A stretch of 64,000 nucleotides of DNA from Chloranthus sessilifolius (Eukaryota; Streptophyta; Magnoliopsida; Chloranthales; Chloranthaceae): the NCBI GenBank assembly GCA_021018995.1, contig CM037593.1, positions 33,369,810 through 33,433,809 of the forward strand, in the 5' to 3' direction. This document shows, in pieces, positions 20,150 through 31,625 of the stretch. Numbering within the stretch: position 1 is the stretch's first letter; each line of letters opens with the position of its first letter. The notes beneath the pieces are model-generated. The model was not told the DNA's origin, ran no database searches, and worked only from the letters and a program-made list of their open reading frames with translations. The position numbers and the translations under genes were made by a program.

Positions 20150-20911
20150 ACTCTTCTCGCATGCCTCACTCCACTCAAACCTTGAATCGACTTTGTGAGA
20201 GGTCCCGATATCTTTGAAAACCCCTCAACGAAACGTCGATAATAGCCTGCTAAGCCCAGAAAACTTCGGACATCTGTCACTGTCTTTGGCTGCTCCCATT
20301 TGACTACTGCTTCTATCTTTGCTGGATCTACCGTGACACCGTGCTTCGAGACGACATGTCCCAAAAAGCTAACTTCTTCCAACCAAAACTCACACTTACT
20401 GAGTTTGGCGTACAATTGGTGTTCACGTAGCGTTTGTAGAGCAATCCTCAAGTGTTCTTCGTGTTCTGTCTTGGATTTGGAGTATATTAGTATATCATCA
20501 ACGAACACTACCACGCAGGAGTCCAAGTGTGGTTTAAACACTCGGTTCATCAGATCCATAAATGACGCTGGAGCATTCGTTAATCCAAACGGCATCACAA
20601 GGAATTCATAGTGTCCATACCGTGTCCGGAAGTCATCTTCAGACGTCTCTGCCTTGACTCAAGAATCGATGATACCCAGATCTTAGGTCGATCTTGGAAA
20701 AATACCTTGCTCCTTGCAGTTGGTCGAATAGATCGTCAATTCTAGGCAAAGGGTAGCGGTTCTTCACAGTAAGTTTGTTCAATTGTCGATAGTCAATGCA
20801 TAGTCGCATTGACCCATCTTTCTTCTTGACAAATAAGACCGGTGCTCCCCATGGAGACACGCACGGTCTAACAAACCCCTTGTCCATTAGTTCTTGTAGT
20901 TGTTCCTTCAA
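20150..20911 (-). pseudogene. pol: T2 reverse transcriptase (frameshifted)
   Basis: 20911-20639 reads [20 protein letters not shown], then [20 protein letters not shown] and LRSGYHRF. After a frameshift near 20600-20650, 20598 onward reads [20 protein letters not shown], the catalytic [11 protein letters not shown] and [22 protein letters not shown] motifs are otherwise conserved with T1. Bases are missing around FRTRYG relative to T1. Confidence 0.92.
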
Positions 20912-21199
20912 CTCCTTTAACTCGGAGCCATTCTATAAGGTGCTTTTGAAATAGGCTCGTTCACGTGCTAAGTCAATGGCGAATTCTACTTCTCTTTACG
21001 AGGTAATCCAGTAATTCTTCCGAAACACGTCGTAAGTCTCGCATAACCGCTATCTCGAAATGACGTTCTTTTCCTCCTTGTCCTCCTTTAAGAAAGCTAA
21101 GTATCCATGCATCCCTTTCTCGATCATTTTCTCCCTTCTTGCTGAGATCAAGTACAGATGACGACCTCACTCCTTGGAAAAGATCTTCTTGTGTTGGGT

Positions 21200-21543
21200 C
21201 TGAAAATGACTACCTTGTTCTTGCAATCAATGGTCGCACAATGCTGCGCCAACCAGTCCATGCCAAGGATCACATCAAACCCTTGCATGTCTAACAGTAC
21301 CAACTTTGCTTCCAATTCATGCACTTCTAAGTCTTGAAGCGCTACGATGATGGATTTGCAAGCTAACTCGTGTCTACTAACTCTCCGGAATAGACACGAA
21401 TAGGACGAAATCCAACGTCTCTCGAACGATCTTCATCTTCTTAGCAAAACGTGGAGTGATTTAATGAGTGGGTAGACCCGGTCTATCAACACTCGAAAGG
21501 CCATGTCTAAATACACTTCCCTTCTCATACATAGTTAAAGTAC
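21200..21543 (-). pseudogene. pol: T2 protease region (frameshifted)
   Basis: Follows the candidate intron acceptor TTATAG|GTACTTTA. The segment AFRVLIDR corresponds to [13 protein letters not shown] in T1, but small indels disrupt the active-site loop and shift the frame. Downstream [21 protein letters not shown] homology is readable near 21240-21300. No working protease could be made from this copy. Confidence 0.75.
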
Positions 21544-21701
21544 CTATAATATATATACACATACATACAGAAATTTACACATCAAAATGCACTCTCAGTT
21601 TATATTAAAAGAATCTACACTATTCCTAATGCATGCACCTTTTCCATCTAAGATTCTTTATGAAATGGAAATTTTTTCTTTAATAAAATAAAATTTCTCA
21701 C
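21544..21701 (-). other. Candidate GT-AG intron between T2 gag and protease (158 bp)
   Basis: Donor CCAAG|GTGAGA after the codons for HDVIQ; acceptor ATTATAG|GTACTT. Same codon position and phase as in T1 (3983-4158), with different AT-rich intron sequence and length. Unspliced RNA would terminate gag about 14 codons into the intron. Confidence 0.7.
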
Positions 21702-22965
21702 CTTGGATGACGTCGTGCACATTCCCTGCTTCCTGAGCAGTGACTGCATAGGCTCTCCCCCTAACAATCGGCTTCCTTGCTTGAATGGGTCGTGTGTCAG
21801 AATCGGCCGTCTTGCCCTTATGCATCTCGGGGCAATCCTTGATCAAGTGGCCCACCTTGCCACATCGGAAACAACCTCTAGTTCGATTCTGCGATCTCTG
21901 ATCCTATGCGGCTTGCCACGCACAGTCTCTCGAGGTGCGGAAGATACGATGCGAGAACCACTGTGTGATATGGCGCCCGATGAACATGGCGAGGCTCTCA
22001 TAGCGAAAAAGGTCTCCCGCAAGTAATGGAAACCTCTGTTGGTGTTGTTGTTGCACCTTCCAAAACCTCCACAAGCTGTGGTCTCGACTCGACCCACGAA
22101 CCTCGGCTTTTTTTCACCGGTTCGTTCGTAGTTCCCCATCCTTCCGTGGTCAAGTCCTCTCTGCTCTCTCTGTCTATATCTGTTTGTGTTCTCTTCTTCC
22201 ACTACCAACCTTGCTCATGACCTCTTCATAGGTCCTCATGAAATGGAGCTACTCCTCCCTAACCTCGAGCTTCAAACCTTCTGAAACCTTTTGGACTTCA
22301 TCACTTGATGCGCGTAATCCGAACCAAAGCAGACAAGTCGTAGAAACTCTACCCCATACTCTCATTGTCATCCTCCCTTGTACTAGGCTGTAGGAGAATC
22401 TCAAGGGTTCCTCACTACTTAGGAAAATATTGTTTGTTGAACTCCTCAACAAAATTCCTCCCAAGTCCAAGGCAACTCTGGGGTCTCCACAGGCAGAGTC
22501 CTTATCACGGACTTCCACCAAGGCCAGCCTCCCCATCCAACATGTAAGCGCCCATCTTACACTCATCTTCCGTGCAAGTTAGCACGCTAAAGACTTTCTC
22601 CATCTCCATCGGCCCAATTCTCGTGGCCATTGTGTACTTTGAGAGAAAATGAAGGAGGTCTCATCCTCCTAAACTCTGTAAAGGATGAGGGGCACGAACA
22701 GCCTTGAGTCCTCACTGGTGTAGGTGGCTCTTTGTTCTCTTATGCATGAGCTGCAAGGATCTTTGCTTGTTGTGCCATGGCAATAGTCTCCATAGTGTGC
22801 ATCATCCTTTGTTCCTCTCTATCTTCTTGTCTTTCTCTCAATCTTTCTGTCTTCGCCACACACGCCTCCCTCAAGGCACTCTATTGGTAGGAGAGATGAA
22901 ATCATCTCCACTCGCAACTCCTTTGATGGCCTCCCTTGGTGGCCCCTCCTCTAGGCCCGACATTG
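21702..22965 (-). pseudogene. gag: T2 gag (frameshifted)
   Basis: A plausible start near 22965 reads MSGLEEGPPREAIKGV. A core segment near 22630-22540 reads GPMEMEKVFSVLTCTEDECK with Gag-like continuation. A basic, R-rich stretch follows (22208-22060). One zinc knuckle is legible across a frameshift as CFRCGKVGHLIKDCPEM near 21800-21880. Several indels break the frame. Equivalent to T1 gag, and directly upstream of the candidate intron. Confidence 0.75.
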
Positions 22966-23047
22966 ATACATTTGAAACTAAAGTTTCGTTAGCAGAAGCC
23001 CCTATGTTCTGACGAAAGAACCCTTGTCAGAATTGCTAAAAGAAAAT

Positions 23048-23059
23048 GCTTTGATACCA
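23048..23059 (-). other. Primer-binding site of T2
   Basis: Minus-strand TGGTATCAAAGC starts two bases after the 5' LTR end. It matches the plant initiator-tRNA-Met type PBS TGGTATCAGAGC except for one base. Confidence 0.88.
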
Positions 23060-23061
23060 AC

Positions 23062-25699
23062 TGTGACAGCCCGGATTTCGGCACCCCGAAACCCGCGCCA
23101 TCAGCACGATCATCTTGACCGTGCCCCTCAACTATGCACGGAACACTGGTATATCAAGCATAAAATAAATAAGAACAACTTGCGGAATTTAAACCTACAT
23201 AAAAAAAACACTTCTCAAAAGACAGTTCTACCCTCATGCCTCTGCATGAAGGGAGAACCGATCCGAACCATCGATGATAACCATCATCATGGATGGTTCG
23301 CCCAAAAGAATACTCTGATATCCACATACACAAGGTTTAATCAAAAACCAGGCTTGACATACCAAGCCGTACAATCTCCAACTAAAACTCCTCAAAGTTT
23401 GCACAGCAGAGTCCTCTAGAAGAAGTCCTCTGGAGGTGGTTCTAACTCCTCGCCGGCCGCAAGGTCCGACTCACCGGGGTCAGCGTCTCCTGAAGCCTCG
23501 GCAGCTGCTAGTAGTGGACCTGCGACGTATAGTCTATAGGGTGAGCTACATCCTAGCTCAATAGGGAACAGAACACGATTGAACATATAAAATATAACTC
23601 ACATGTATTCTATGATATGCATGCATGATGTGTCTATGCATTTATTGATGAAAAACAGTTAAGAACACTTCAATTACTGGTAGATTACTCATGTCTTTTA
23701 GTTAATCATGAATGATACTGAGAAGGCCTAAAGCAAAACTTAAACTTCAACTTAAATAATCCCCGAGCAATATAGCATCGAGCCCCGACGAGATACCCTT
23801 CATCGTCATCTATATAGACAGTTTTAGATGTATTCCCTGGGAATACCAATAGTACCCAAGCCCCTTTCCCCTGGGGATTGGTGGCGGGGTTTCACATCTC
23901 ATCAACACCCCTGGGGTGTGCTTACTCTGTACGGATAAGCCTCCGTCGCCTCACGGATTAGCCCGTATCGGTCACGGATATCCCGCGTCGATCGTGGTTA
24001 TCCCGCCACGTCGGTGGGGTAACCTATCAAACCTCAAATAACAAAAATATCGGTGCCTTACATATAGTTATTCACCGTGTAATTGTGCTATCTTATATCA
24101 GTTAGGCCTCATCAAGCATGATTCAATCATGGATACATCCCTGGGATGTATCCATTCACTTGCATCACACCTGATGCCTTTACTTCTTCACTTCATCATC
24201 CCCTGGGGATGGTTCATTTAAGTTCTCTTATGAATGTCACACACGCACACTTTTCATAATCATTGAGTAGTAAAAACATTTGAATTGAATTGATATCACT
24301 ACATACATGCTCTTGTAAAATAAAGTACATGTTCAGGGTGTTCCCTACCTCAAGTCTTTAGCTGATCAATGCATCAAGGTCCCGCGTGGCTCCTTGTGCA
24401 CTCGTTCTCACGTACCACCTATGGTACCATATAACATGTGAAACACATCACAAAGGATGCCATAGAGAAGGTATAAGATCCCCCAAGAATCTTAAAGTCA
24501 AACCAAAAGTCAACATAGTTTACTACAGTCGATTAATCGAACTCCAAAATCGATTAATCGAATCTGATTCGATGTCGATTTCCCAAAATCGATTAATCGA
24601 AGTCAATATCGATTAATCAAGCAATTTCGATTAATCGAAATTCTCCTTTCAAAGTCCATTCTCGGTTCGAGCGATGAATTGTCATTCGATTAATCGAATC
24701 CAATTTCGATTAATCGAAATTCTTCTTTCATAAAGTAAATTCTTTGTTAACGATCGAGTTTCCATTCGATTAATCGAATCCAATTTCGATTAATCGAAAT
24801 CCTTCTTTCGCAGCGCACCCTTATTTCAATAGTCGATTTTTAAAGTTGATTAATCGATTCCAAATCGATTAATCGAAACCAAAATCGATTAATCGAAATC
24901 CCATTTCGATTAGTCGATTTTTCCTTAAGTTATTTCCTCCAACCCCTGGGGTCCACTGGAGGTTCTCAGTCGAATAATCGATTCTCAAATCGATTAATCG
25001 AAATCCAAAGTCAATTAATCGAAATCCAATTCGATTAATCAAATCGGGTCTCTCGACTCTTCAACTTCCCGGCCAATTTCGATTATTAATGAACCCAATT
25101 TCGATTAATCGAAATTGTCGATTCAAATCCTTCATGTTCTTCCCAATCTTTTTCCATACTTTTTCTTCTATCTTTCTAAGCCATTATCCTATGATTTAAC
25201 CCACATTTTACTGCAACTTAACCCCTATAATCTATGCATCTTATTTACAAAAATTTTACCTTGGATAGACCTCAAGTTGATTTCTATCAATAGTTGGAAG
25301 GCTAGGGTTTCTAGCTTTGGTTCTAACGGATCCCATGCGTCGAATCCGGCCTCTTTAATGCTTGACTCCCTCTTCCAACAGTTGCAATAACTCCTCTCTT
25401 ACTCCTCTCTCTTTCTCTCTCTTCTTTACTCCTCTCAACCACCAAAACATGAAAGTTAGGGTTTTCAACCCTTTTTATCTTATCTCTTTTTCTCGGCGTG
25501 GAGCACATACACACTCATCAGTGTATGTAACTCTACAACTCCTCTATCTCTCCACTCTTCTACACTGATTCACACATCACTTCTGCTCCTCTCACCTTAA
25601 GTTCATCAATGAACTATCTCATGGTCAAACCTAAGACCAATCGGGCACGGATCCCGAGGTCATAGTTCAATGTGATTTTTTTTTTTTCGGGCTATTACA
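23062..25699 (-). repeat. 5' LTR of T2
   Basis: 2,638 bp. Same ends as the 3' LTR and nearly identical over long blocks; from about 25150 to the end I see essentially only a one-base poly-T length change. It contains CG-rich stretches absent or altered in the 3' copy (for example near 23443-23475) and an intact palindrome GATACATCCCTGGGATGTATC near 24130. Confidence 0.96.
24528..25110. repeat. TCGATTAATCGA palindrome array in the T2 5' LTR
   Basis: Counterpart of 14228-14823. Unit order is preserved, but individual units differ by loss of TAA, of whole cores or of spacers. This is the most variable part of the LTR pair. Confidence 0.95.
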
Positions 25700-25704
25700 T
25701 GTAA

Positions 25705-26799
25705 AGATCCACGTCAAGAAGTAAACAGTAAACATAATTACACGGGCTGTGAGTTACTATGTATTAGCACAATCACACAGTGAAAAACTATATGTATTAC
25801 ACAATTTGATTTAAGGTTCAGAGAATACCCAACCGATGTGGCGAGATAATCGTGACTGACTCGGCAGGATATCCGTGACCGGTACGGTAGCTAATCCGTA
25901 CACCAGCAGACATCCCAGGGATGTGTAGTAGTAGTATGCCCGTCACCTATGAGACAGGGACGAGAATGATTCCATGAAAAATAGTCTGATTAGACGACGA
26001 TGGAGGGTATTCCATCGAGGCTCGATGCTATATTGCTCGGAGATTATTTAAGTTAAGATTTAAGTCATGGTCTCAGCCTGGTTGCAACTAAGGGAACTAG
26101 TAATCATTGCAAAATACATGAGTAGAGTAATAAATACAGTCAAATTGTTTTATCGCATCTTAAATTTACTTTTCAAGAAATGAGATATCTATGAGTTCAT
26201 GTTTTATTCCTGTCATGAAATATATGTTTGTAAGAAGGATATACTTATTGTGATATTGCCCCTATTGAGCTAGGATGTAGCTCACCATTTGACTATATGT
26301 CATAGGTGATGATTTAGGAATTGATGATAACTTAGGAGTTGCTACCGGCGAGGGCGATCCCGGAGATTCAGAGGACTTTCCAAGGGAGGAGTCTGAGGCT
26401 CCTCCGGAGAGATTCTTTTAGAAGATTTGCTGCATACTTTAATAGTATTTTGTAAGGAGAAAGAGAGAATTATGGCTTGGTACGTCCAGCCTTGTTTTTG
26501 TAAGAACGAATACATCTGTAATATTCTTTTGTCGAACCATTGAATGTGACTGTAGCTACGGCACTGATGGTTCGGGTTGGTTCTTTTGTTCATGCGGAGT
26601 CATGAAATTAGAACTATCTTTTGGATTAATGTTTTGGATTAGCGTATAGTTGAAATGGATATTTATTTTGCATTAATTTCTTGTGCTTTCATATTGTGAA
26701 TGGGATGTACCAAGTGTTCCGCACTTACATTATGGGGCACGGCCTCGAGGGCTGTGTCGATGGCACGGGTTTCAGGGTGTTGAAATCCGGGCTATCACA
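25705..26799 (+). repeat. Solo LTR S1, right part
   Basis: Continues S1 after the T2 insertion. Contains an ACATCCCAGGGATGT palindrome (25910-25924), the conserved block CCCTATTGAGCTAGGATGTAG near 26258 and the LTR end GAAATCCGGGCTATCACA at 26799. The next five bases CTGCA pair with CCGCA at the other end. Confidence 0.88.
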
Positions 26800-27905
26800 C
26801 TGCATATTTGTGTTTTACTCCCCGCAACTCTTCCTCAGCTTGGCTTGGGCCTTCCCTAAACTTAGGAAGTCTCCGCCCTAATTCCCCTTCTTACTTCCTA
26901 GTACACTGCAAAAATAGAGCATTCCATAAATATCTTGATTAAGAATTTCTATGCAACTCTACTGCTTCTTTCCACACAAATGCTTTGCTAGTTTCATCGT
27001 TGTGTAAGAAATTGTACATATCCTTGCTATTTTTATTGGCTCAAATTTAAGATGCAAATATATTTATCCTGATAGTGGTTCATACAAAATACTTATCAGA
27101 GGTGTTTGTTTCACGTCCACTGCTCTCATTGGGTCATTATATAGTTTGGTGCTCTTTGGGTTGAATGCTTGTGTTATTCATATTGCACAGTGGGGATCTT
27201 GCCTTGAATGGATTCAGAATATACATAACAAGGTGCATGGTCTTTGTATGAAATGAATAAATTGCTATTGTTGGTTTATGGGGATGTTAATATATGAAAG
27301 GCACTACTATTCTTGCAAGCCTACCTTTATTAATCTATGCCTTTTTTAAATGGGATTTTAATTTTTTCAAACTTGCATTGTTAATTGATATTCTTAGTGC
27401 ATTCTTACTACTACTTTTAACCAACTGCATGGCAACATTTTCAATATGTAGAATTGGATCATAAGTATGAAAACATGGAGTTACTATCTGAAATTTGTAA
27501 TTTTTTGTTGTCCTTATTCTAAATAGTGTGTGCAAGCTAAACTTTAAAACTGTGAGATTGCTCTGTTTGCTGTTCTCAGTACAAAAATATGAAATAGCTA
27601 TATTGAAATGCAAAATTTCTGTTTGTTTGTTCTGGTATGAGTTTTTACTATAGTCTGACTGTTATAGAGGCTTTTTTCTCTCTGTTCAATTATGAAGGCC
27701 TTAATGATAATCCTGCACATTTTCAGTATCTTTTAAATGAACTGGTTATTTTTGTCGTGGGACCAAATTTCTTCCTGGGAAGCAAAAGCATGACAGGCGT
27801 ACCTTAAGCTATTCCAGTAATAGGGTCGCTGTTGGTAGACTTATTATGTTGAAGCGCTAGCATGAGTCAATCATCGTTTTTATAGTCTAAACACTTTTGT
27901 ATTAC

Positions 27906-27969
27906 CTCTTTCTGCACTTCTCAATGATACGTAAGCAAGTTGGTCCTTTCTTGAGAAGTGCAGGAAGAG
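27906..27969. repeat. Stem-loop with 19-bp arms
   Basis: Arms 27906-27924 and 27951-27969 are complementary at 18 of 19 positions around a 26-base loop (core CTGCACTTCTCAA / TTGAGAAGTGCAG). It may be a small MITE end or a precursor-like hairpin; nothing else supports either. Confidence 0.6.
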
Positions 27970-28031
27970 CTATTGTATTTCATTGCTACAAATATGGATT
28001 ATTGAAAAAACAAGGCATGTTATTTGGTTAG

Positions 28032-28091
<60 letters not shown>
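28032..28091. repeat. (TA)n microsatellite
   Basis: About 60 bp of uninterrupted TA dinucleotide. Confidence 0.95.
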
Positions 28092-28095
<4 letters not shown>

Positions 28096-28627
28096 GTGGA
28101 GGGAATGAATAGCATTGTGGAACTTCTAACGTTGTGCTTGGGATTGCTCTTTGGGACAGCTGAGTTCCATGCTCACCTGCCATGGTGTCAAGTCCCTATA
28201 TATATAACATAACAATGGAAAGTGTTAACATTCAGTATTTTCTCTTGCATGGACTGCAATTCACCGCATGAGTAGCTGTGCTAGAATTCAATTGTGAAGT
28301 TTATAATTAAAAAAAAAATCAAAAAATCTTGTGACATCGTACAGATGGAATGGTCACTGTTTGATGTACCATAAGGGTGATGTACGGTAATGGAATTAAT
28401 CAAGATCAGAGAGAATAAATAAAAGTAAAAAGAAAATAGAAAATGCTAAAAAGCTTGAAATGGCCACTCTTTGGGACAGCCTGTCCTACAGCAAATGCAC
28501 TCATGCATGGGGATGCCTGGCCCAGAGCTCTAAATTCTATCATGGAGCATAGCCAAATTAACAAATGCATCTTGTTCAAATTCTTAAACTATCAGTATCT
28601 TATTTGTAATTTTTTATTCTTATTTAT

Positions 28628-28667
28628 TTATTTTGTTAGTTAGAATTGGATCTAACTAACAAAATAA
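28628..28667. repeat. Perfect 17-bp inverted repeat
   Basis: TTATTTTGTTAGTTAGA pairs with its exact reverse complement across the 6-base loop ATTGGA. Too small to be a transposon by itself. Confidence 0.75.
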
Positions 28668-28963
28668 TTTGAGATAAAAATTTCAGCTAACTAAAGATCT
28701 AGAAAATGAGACTGATTGAAATCAGACCGATTGAAATTGTTTAATCGGTACCCATCACCATGCTTAAGTCTTGAGCCAAAACCCACATAGAAATGATCAA
28801 AAACAAAAGAAATTTAAGAATAAAGGGCCCTTTTATTCAAACGTCGTTAAACCAACATCGCTAAAACCCACTTTTTTTGTAGTGATCTATTATATTTCAT
28901 TTTGTTATGTTTCACGAACACTTTGTTGCCAGGTCCATATGTTGTTAAATAAGTTCACATGTT

Positions 28964-28965
<2 letters not shown>

Positions 28966-29000
<35 letters not shown>
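28966..29000. repeat. (AT)n microsatellite
   Basis: About 35 bp of AT dinucleotides just upstream of the Transposase_24 gene remnant. Confidence 0.9.
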
Positions 29001-29004
<4 letters not shown>

Positions 29005-29142
29005 ATTGGGAAGATGGGTTTTGAACCCATTGCCCGAGGAGTGGTTTCGACGCTAGATCGCATTCCATGGGCACCATAATTTAAATAATTCTCAGTAATG
29101 ACTAGTATTTACAGGTTTGTTGATTTTTAGCAAAGAATTGAT

Positions 29143-31010
29143 GGCACAATTCAATTCTCATTCAAGTGGGTGTGGATCTCAAACAAGTGGGTCTGAATCT
29201 CCATCAAATGGGACTGGATCACGATCAAATGGATCCGGACAAATCAATATGCAAGCGAATGGGTCTGAAGAAAGAGAAACTCAAAATATTGGTTAGTTTG
29301 CTTAATTATATTTTTTCAAATAATGGTTATTAATGGATTACTAACATGTTATTCATTTAGGTGCCCCTAAAAAATCACTGCGTTTCAATGAATATGGGCA
29401 ACCTGTTGGAGAAGGTTCATCAAAATTCTCCACATTTGTAGGCAAACTGGAGAGAGCATATTGTACACCAACATATAATACTTGGCATGATGTGCCAATT
29501 CCCATTAAAGATTAAATATGGAGAGGCGTCTTAGTGAGTAGAAGTAAATCAATTAGAATTAATTTGGTTGTTCAAGTAATATTTTTGAATTAATAATTTT
29601 TTTTTTTATCATAGGGGACATGATGTTTTAGTGATTCACAAAAGTATGGTCTTGTTAAAAGCTAATATCTCTTGGAAACAGTGGAAATATGACCTTCGCA
29701 AGCAGTTTGATAAATATCAGACAAATGTAGAATGAAAAGTTAATATACCAGATCGTGTAAAGAAAGATGACTGGGAAGCTTTCGTTGATATATGTTCAAC
29801 AGAACAAGACCAGGCACGTCGAGAAAAAGCAAAGTCTTCTAAGGAAAAGATGAAAAATCCACACACTTATGGTAGGCGAGGAGCAGCTAACACGACAGAG
29901 GAGTTGGTGACATTTAATTCTAATTTTTAAATATTCATATAAAAATAGAAATATATAAATAGAGGAGTTCGTAACATCTAGCCAATATTTCTATTTTCAT
30001 CTAATTAATTAAAATATTAATTTTCTTTTTTTATGTAATTTCTATTATATAGAAAAAGCAGAATCCTGATGGTACAGTTACTAGAACACAAATATATATA
30101 GCCTCCCACACCAAGAAAGATGGGACTTGCCCTTTTCCTGCTATGAACAATCAGCTAGTAAGACTATTAGTTTTAGTTCATCTTAAATGGAAGTTTTAGT
30201 ACTGAAATATTTAATTATTATTTATTCTTTACTCGCAAAATGATATTAGGAGAATCATTTTGAATGATCCCCTTCTAGGGGAAAAGGATTTAGATAATGA
30301 TCCTGTTGCTAAAGTAAATGATGCTCTCCTCTCCCCTTTTGTTCATTTTATTTTTCTTTAAGAAAAATTATAGTTCAAAAATTTTTCGTCTCAGATTTGT
30401 GGCCGTGATGGAAGGGGTTGTGTTCGCGGCATGGGTAGGGGTGTATCTAAAACCACCATACAAACATCTGCGCCTTCTAGAGAGAACGCTCAACGGGAGA
30501 AGAGAGAACGTGAAAGCATTGAATCAAAGTATGATATAATTATACAACAATTTGGTGAGGAGCATAAGGCACGCAAGATTCTTGAGGAAAAACAAGATGC
30601 ATTATCAGGTCAACTTCTTTCTCAAGAGACACATATTTCTCATATTTCGGATTTAGGTTCTTCTCAGGTACCAATTTGAATTCTTTGTCTCATTTTTTTT
30701 TTCAAAATCATAAATTCTCAATATGAAATAGTTGCATTCTTTTCCTAATTTTTTGTAGGCACAACCGATTCTTCCTGATTCACCGATAAACCAATCATCC
30801 ACGCGCAACTTAATAAAGAATTTCAAGAACAAAATTGTTGCATTGGGATGTGTTAATAGAGAGACCACAATATCAACAGAATCATATAGCATCATCATAG
30901 ATGCCATTTATGATCTCGATGCAGAGCTGTATGCAACTGAAGGGACATTAGTAGATATTACACTTGGCGATATAATCTCCTGGCCAAAGGGGCTTCTAAT
31001 TTTTATATGA
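29143..31010 (+). pseudogene. CACTA second gene, Transposase_24 (Ptta/En/Spm) type, multi-exon
   Basis: Exon 1 starts MAQFNSHSSGCGSQTSGSES and ends at a GTTAGT donor near 29293. Exon 2 starts at 29361 and reads SLRFNEYGQPVGEGSSKFST and WHDVPIPIKD. A later exon reads WKQWKYDLRKQFDKY, then VNIPDRVKKDDWEAFVDICS and NPHTYGRRGAA. Next come TRTQIYIASHTKKDGTCPFP, a coiled-coil-like exon ending near 30667 (REKRERESIESKYD), and a last exon from about 30760 to TGA at 31008-31010. This matches the plant transposase Ptta/En/Spm family, the DNA-binding TnpA-like partner of CACTA transposase. In-frame stops (after PIPIKD and after TNVE) show decay. Splice sites are good GT-AG pairs. Confidence 0.85.
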
Positions 31011-31625
31011 TTAATTAGGTGTAATTTTTATTTGGACATATTTGGCTATGGTCATCTTGATAGATTTGGATGATTGGTATTTTTTTTTTTTAAATTTAAT
31101 GACTACTTATGTCAACATTGAAAGTTGTAATTAAGGGCTATGAATATAATGTTTTATCCAATTATTTAAAGATATGAATTTTCTTATGGTGAATTGGTAA
31201 ATTTGTAGATTGGAATGATTATCAATTTTATTTTTTTCAGATAAAATTTGATAAAATGATGTTATATATACGTCTTTTCATAAAATTTAAATATTAAAAA
31301 AAAAAAACCAAAAAATGCGACTGCTCAAGACTGTCATTTTTTCTTTACACTTGAAGACAGTGACAATTATAATATGTCGATTATAATGAAAAGATGTTAT
31401 TTTACTTTTGGAAAATGACACTTAAAACAATGGTCACAAACTATCGTTTGTGATCGACGGCTAAAAGCAGTTTTTGTCAAACGAAATAAACGACAGCTAC
31501 AATACGTCATTAACAAATACTACGACATTTTTTACGACAGCCCACTCGACAGTTAATAGCTCTCGTTATTTTCAAATATGACAATCATCGGCTGTTGTTT
31601 TTTTCGCATTTTCACATAGTTCACA
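31011..31625 (+). repeat. Probable CACTA 3' subterminal region and decayed end
   Basis: After the Transposase_24 stop the sequence becomes non-coding and from about 31320 carries repeated CGACAG / GACAGT motifs in both orientations, as subterminal binding sites of CACTA elements do. It closes with TTTTCACATAGTT near 31610-31622, one base from the TAGTG expected at a CACTA end. I see no matching CACTA left end, consistent with its loss. Confidence 0.4.

Larger units (their letters stand above)
12809..25699 (-). mobile_element. Complete Ty3/gypsy chromovirus T2 (Tekay/Del type) nested in S1
   Basis: Two long LTRs (12809-15408 and 23062-25699) bound the element. It is flanked by the perfect 5-bp duplication TGTAA (12804-12808 and 25700-25704). 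PBS at 23048-23059 and PPT at 15409-15421 lie directly inside the LTRs on the minus strand. Gag-pol runs from about 22965 to 18193 and shows the Tekay-type integrase and chromodomain-like tail. Between pol and the 3' LTR is a further 2.8 kb holding a palindrome array, a TATA box and a sense ORF. The long end blocks of the LTRs are nearly identical, implying a young insertion. Yet gag-pol is broken by many frameshifts. Confidence 0.96.
26800..29142. other. AT-rich, gene-free DNA of the presumed CACTA element
   Basis: No gene recognised. Contains two stem-loops (27906-27969 and 28628-28667), TA microsatellites (28032-28091 and 28966-29000) and a CACTA-like end at about 28800-28885. A short direct repeat, CTCTTTGGGACAGC, occurs near 28147 and 28467. 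Confidence 0.45.

Noticed and set aside
29000..29080. tRNA- or SINE-like segment (GGTTCAAAACC box-B-like on the minus strand)
   Set aside because: No convincing A box, no cloverleaf and no tail; similarity is limited to one short box.
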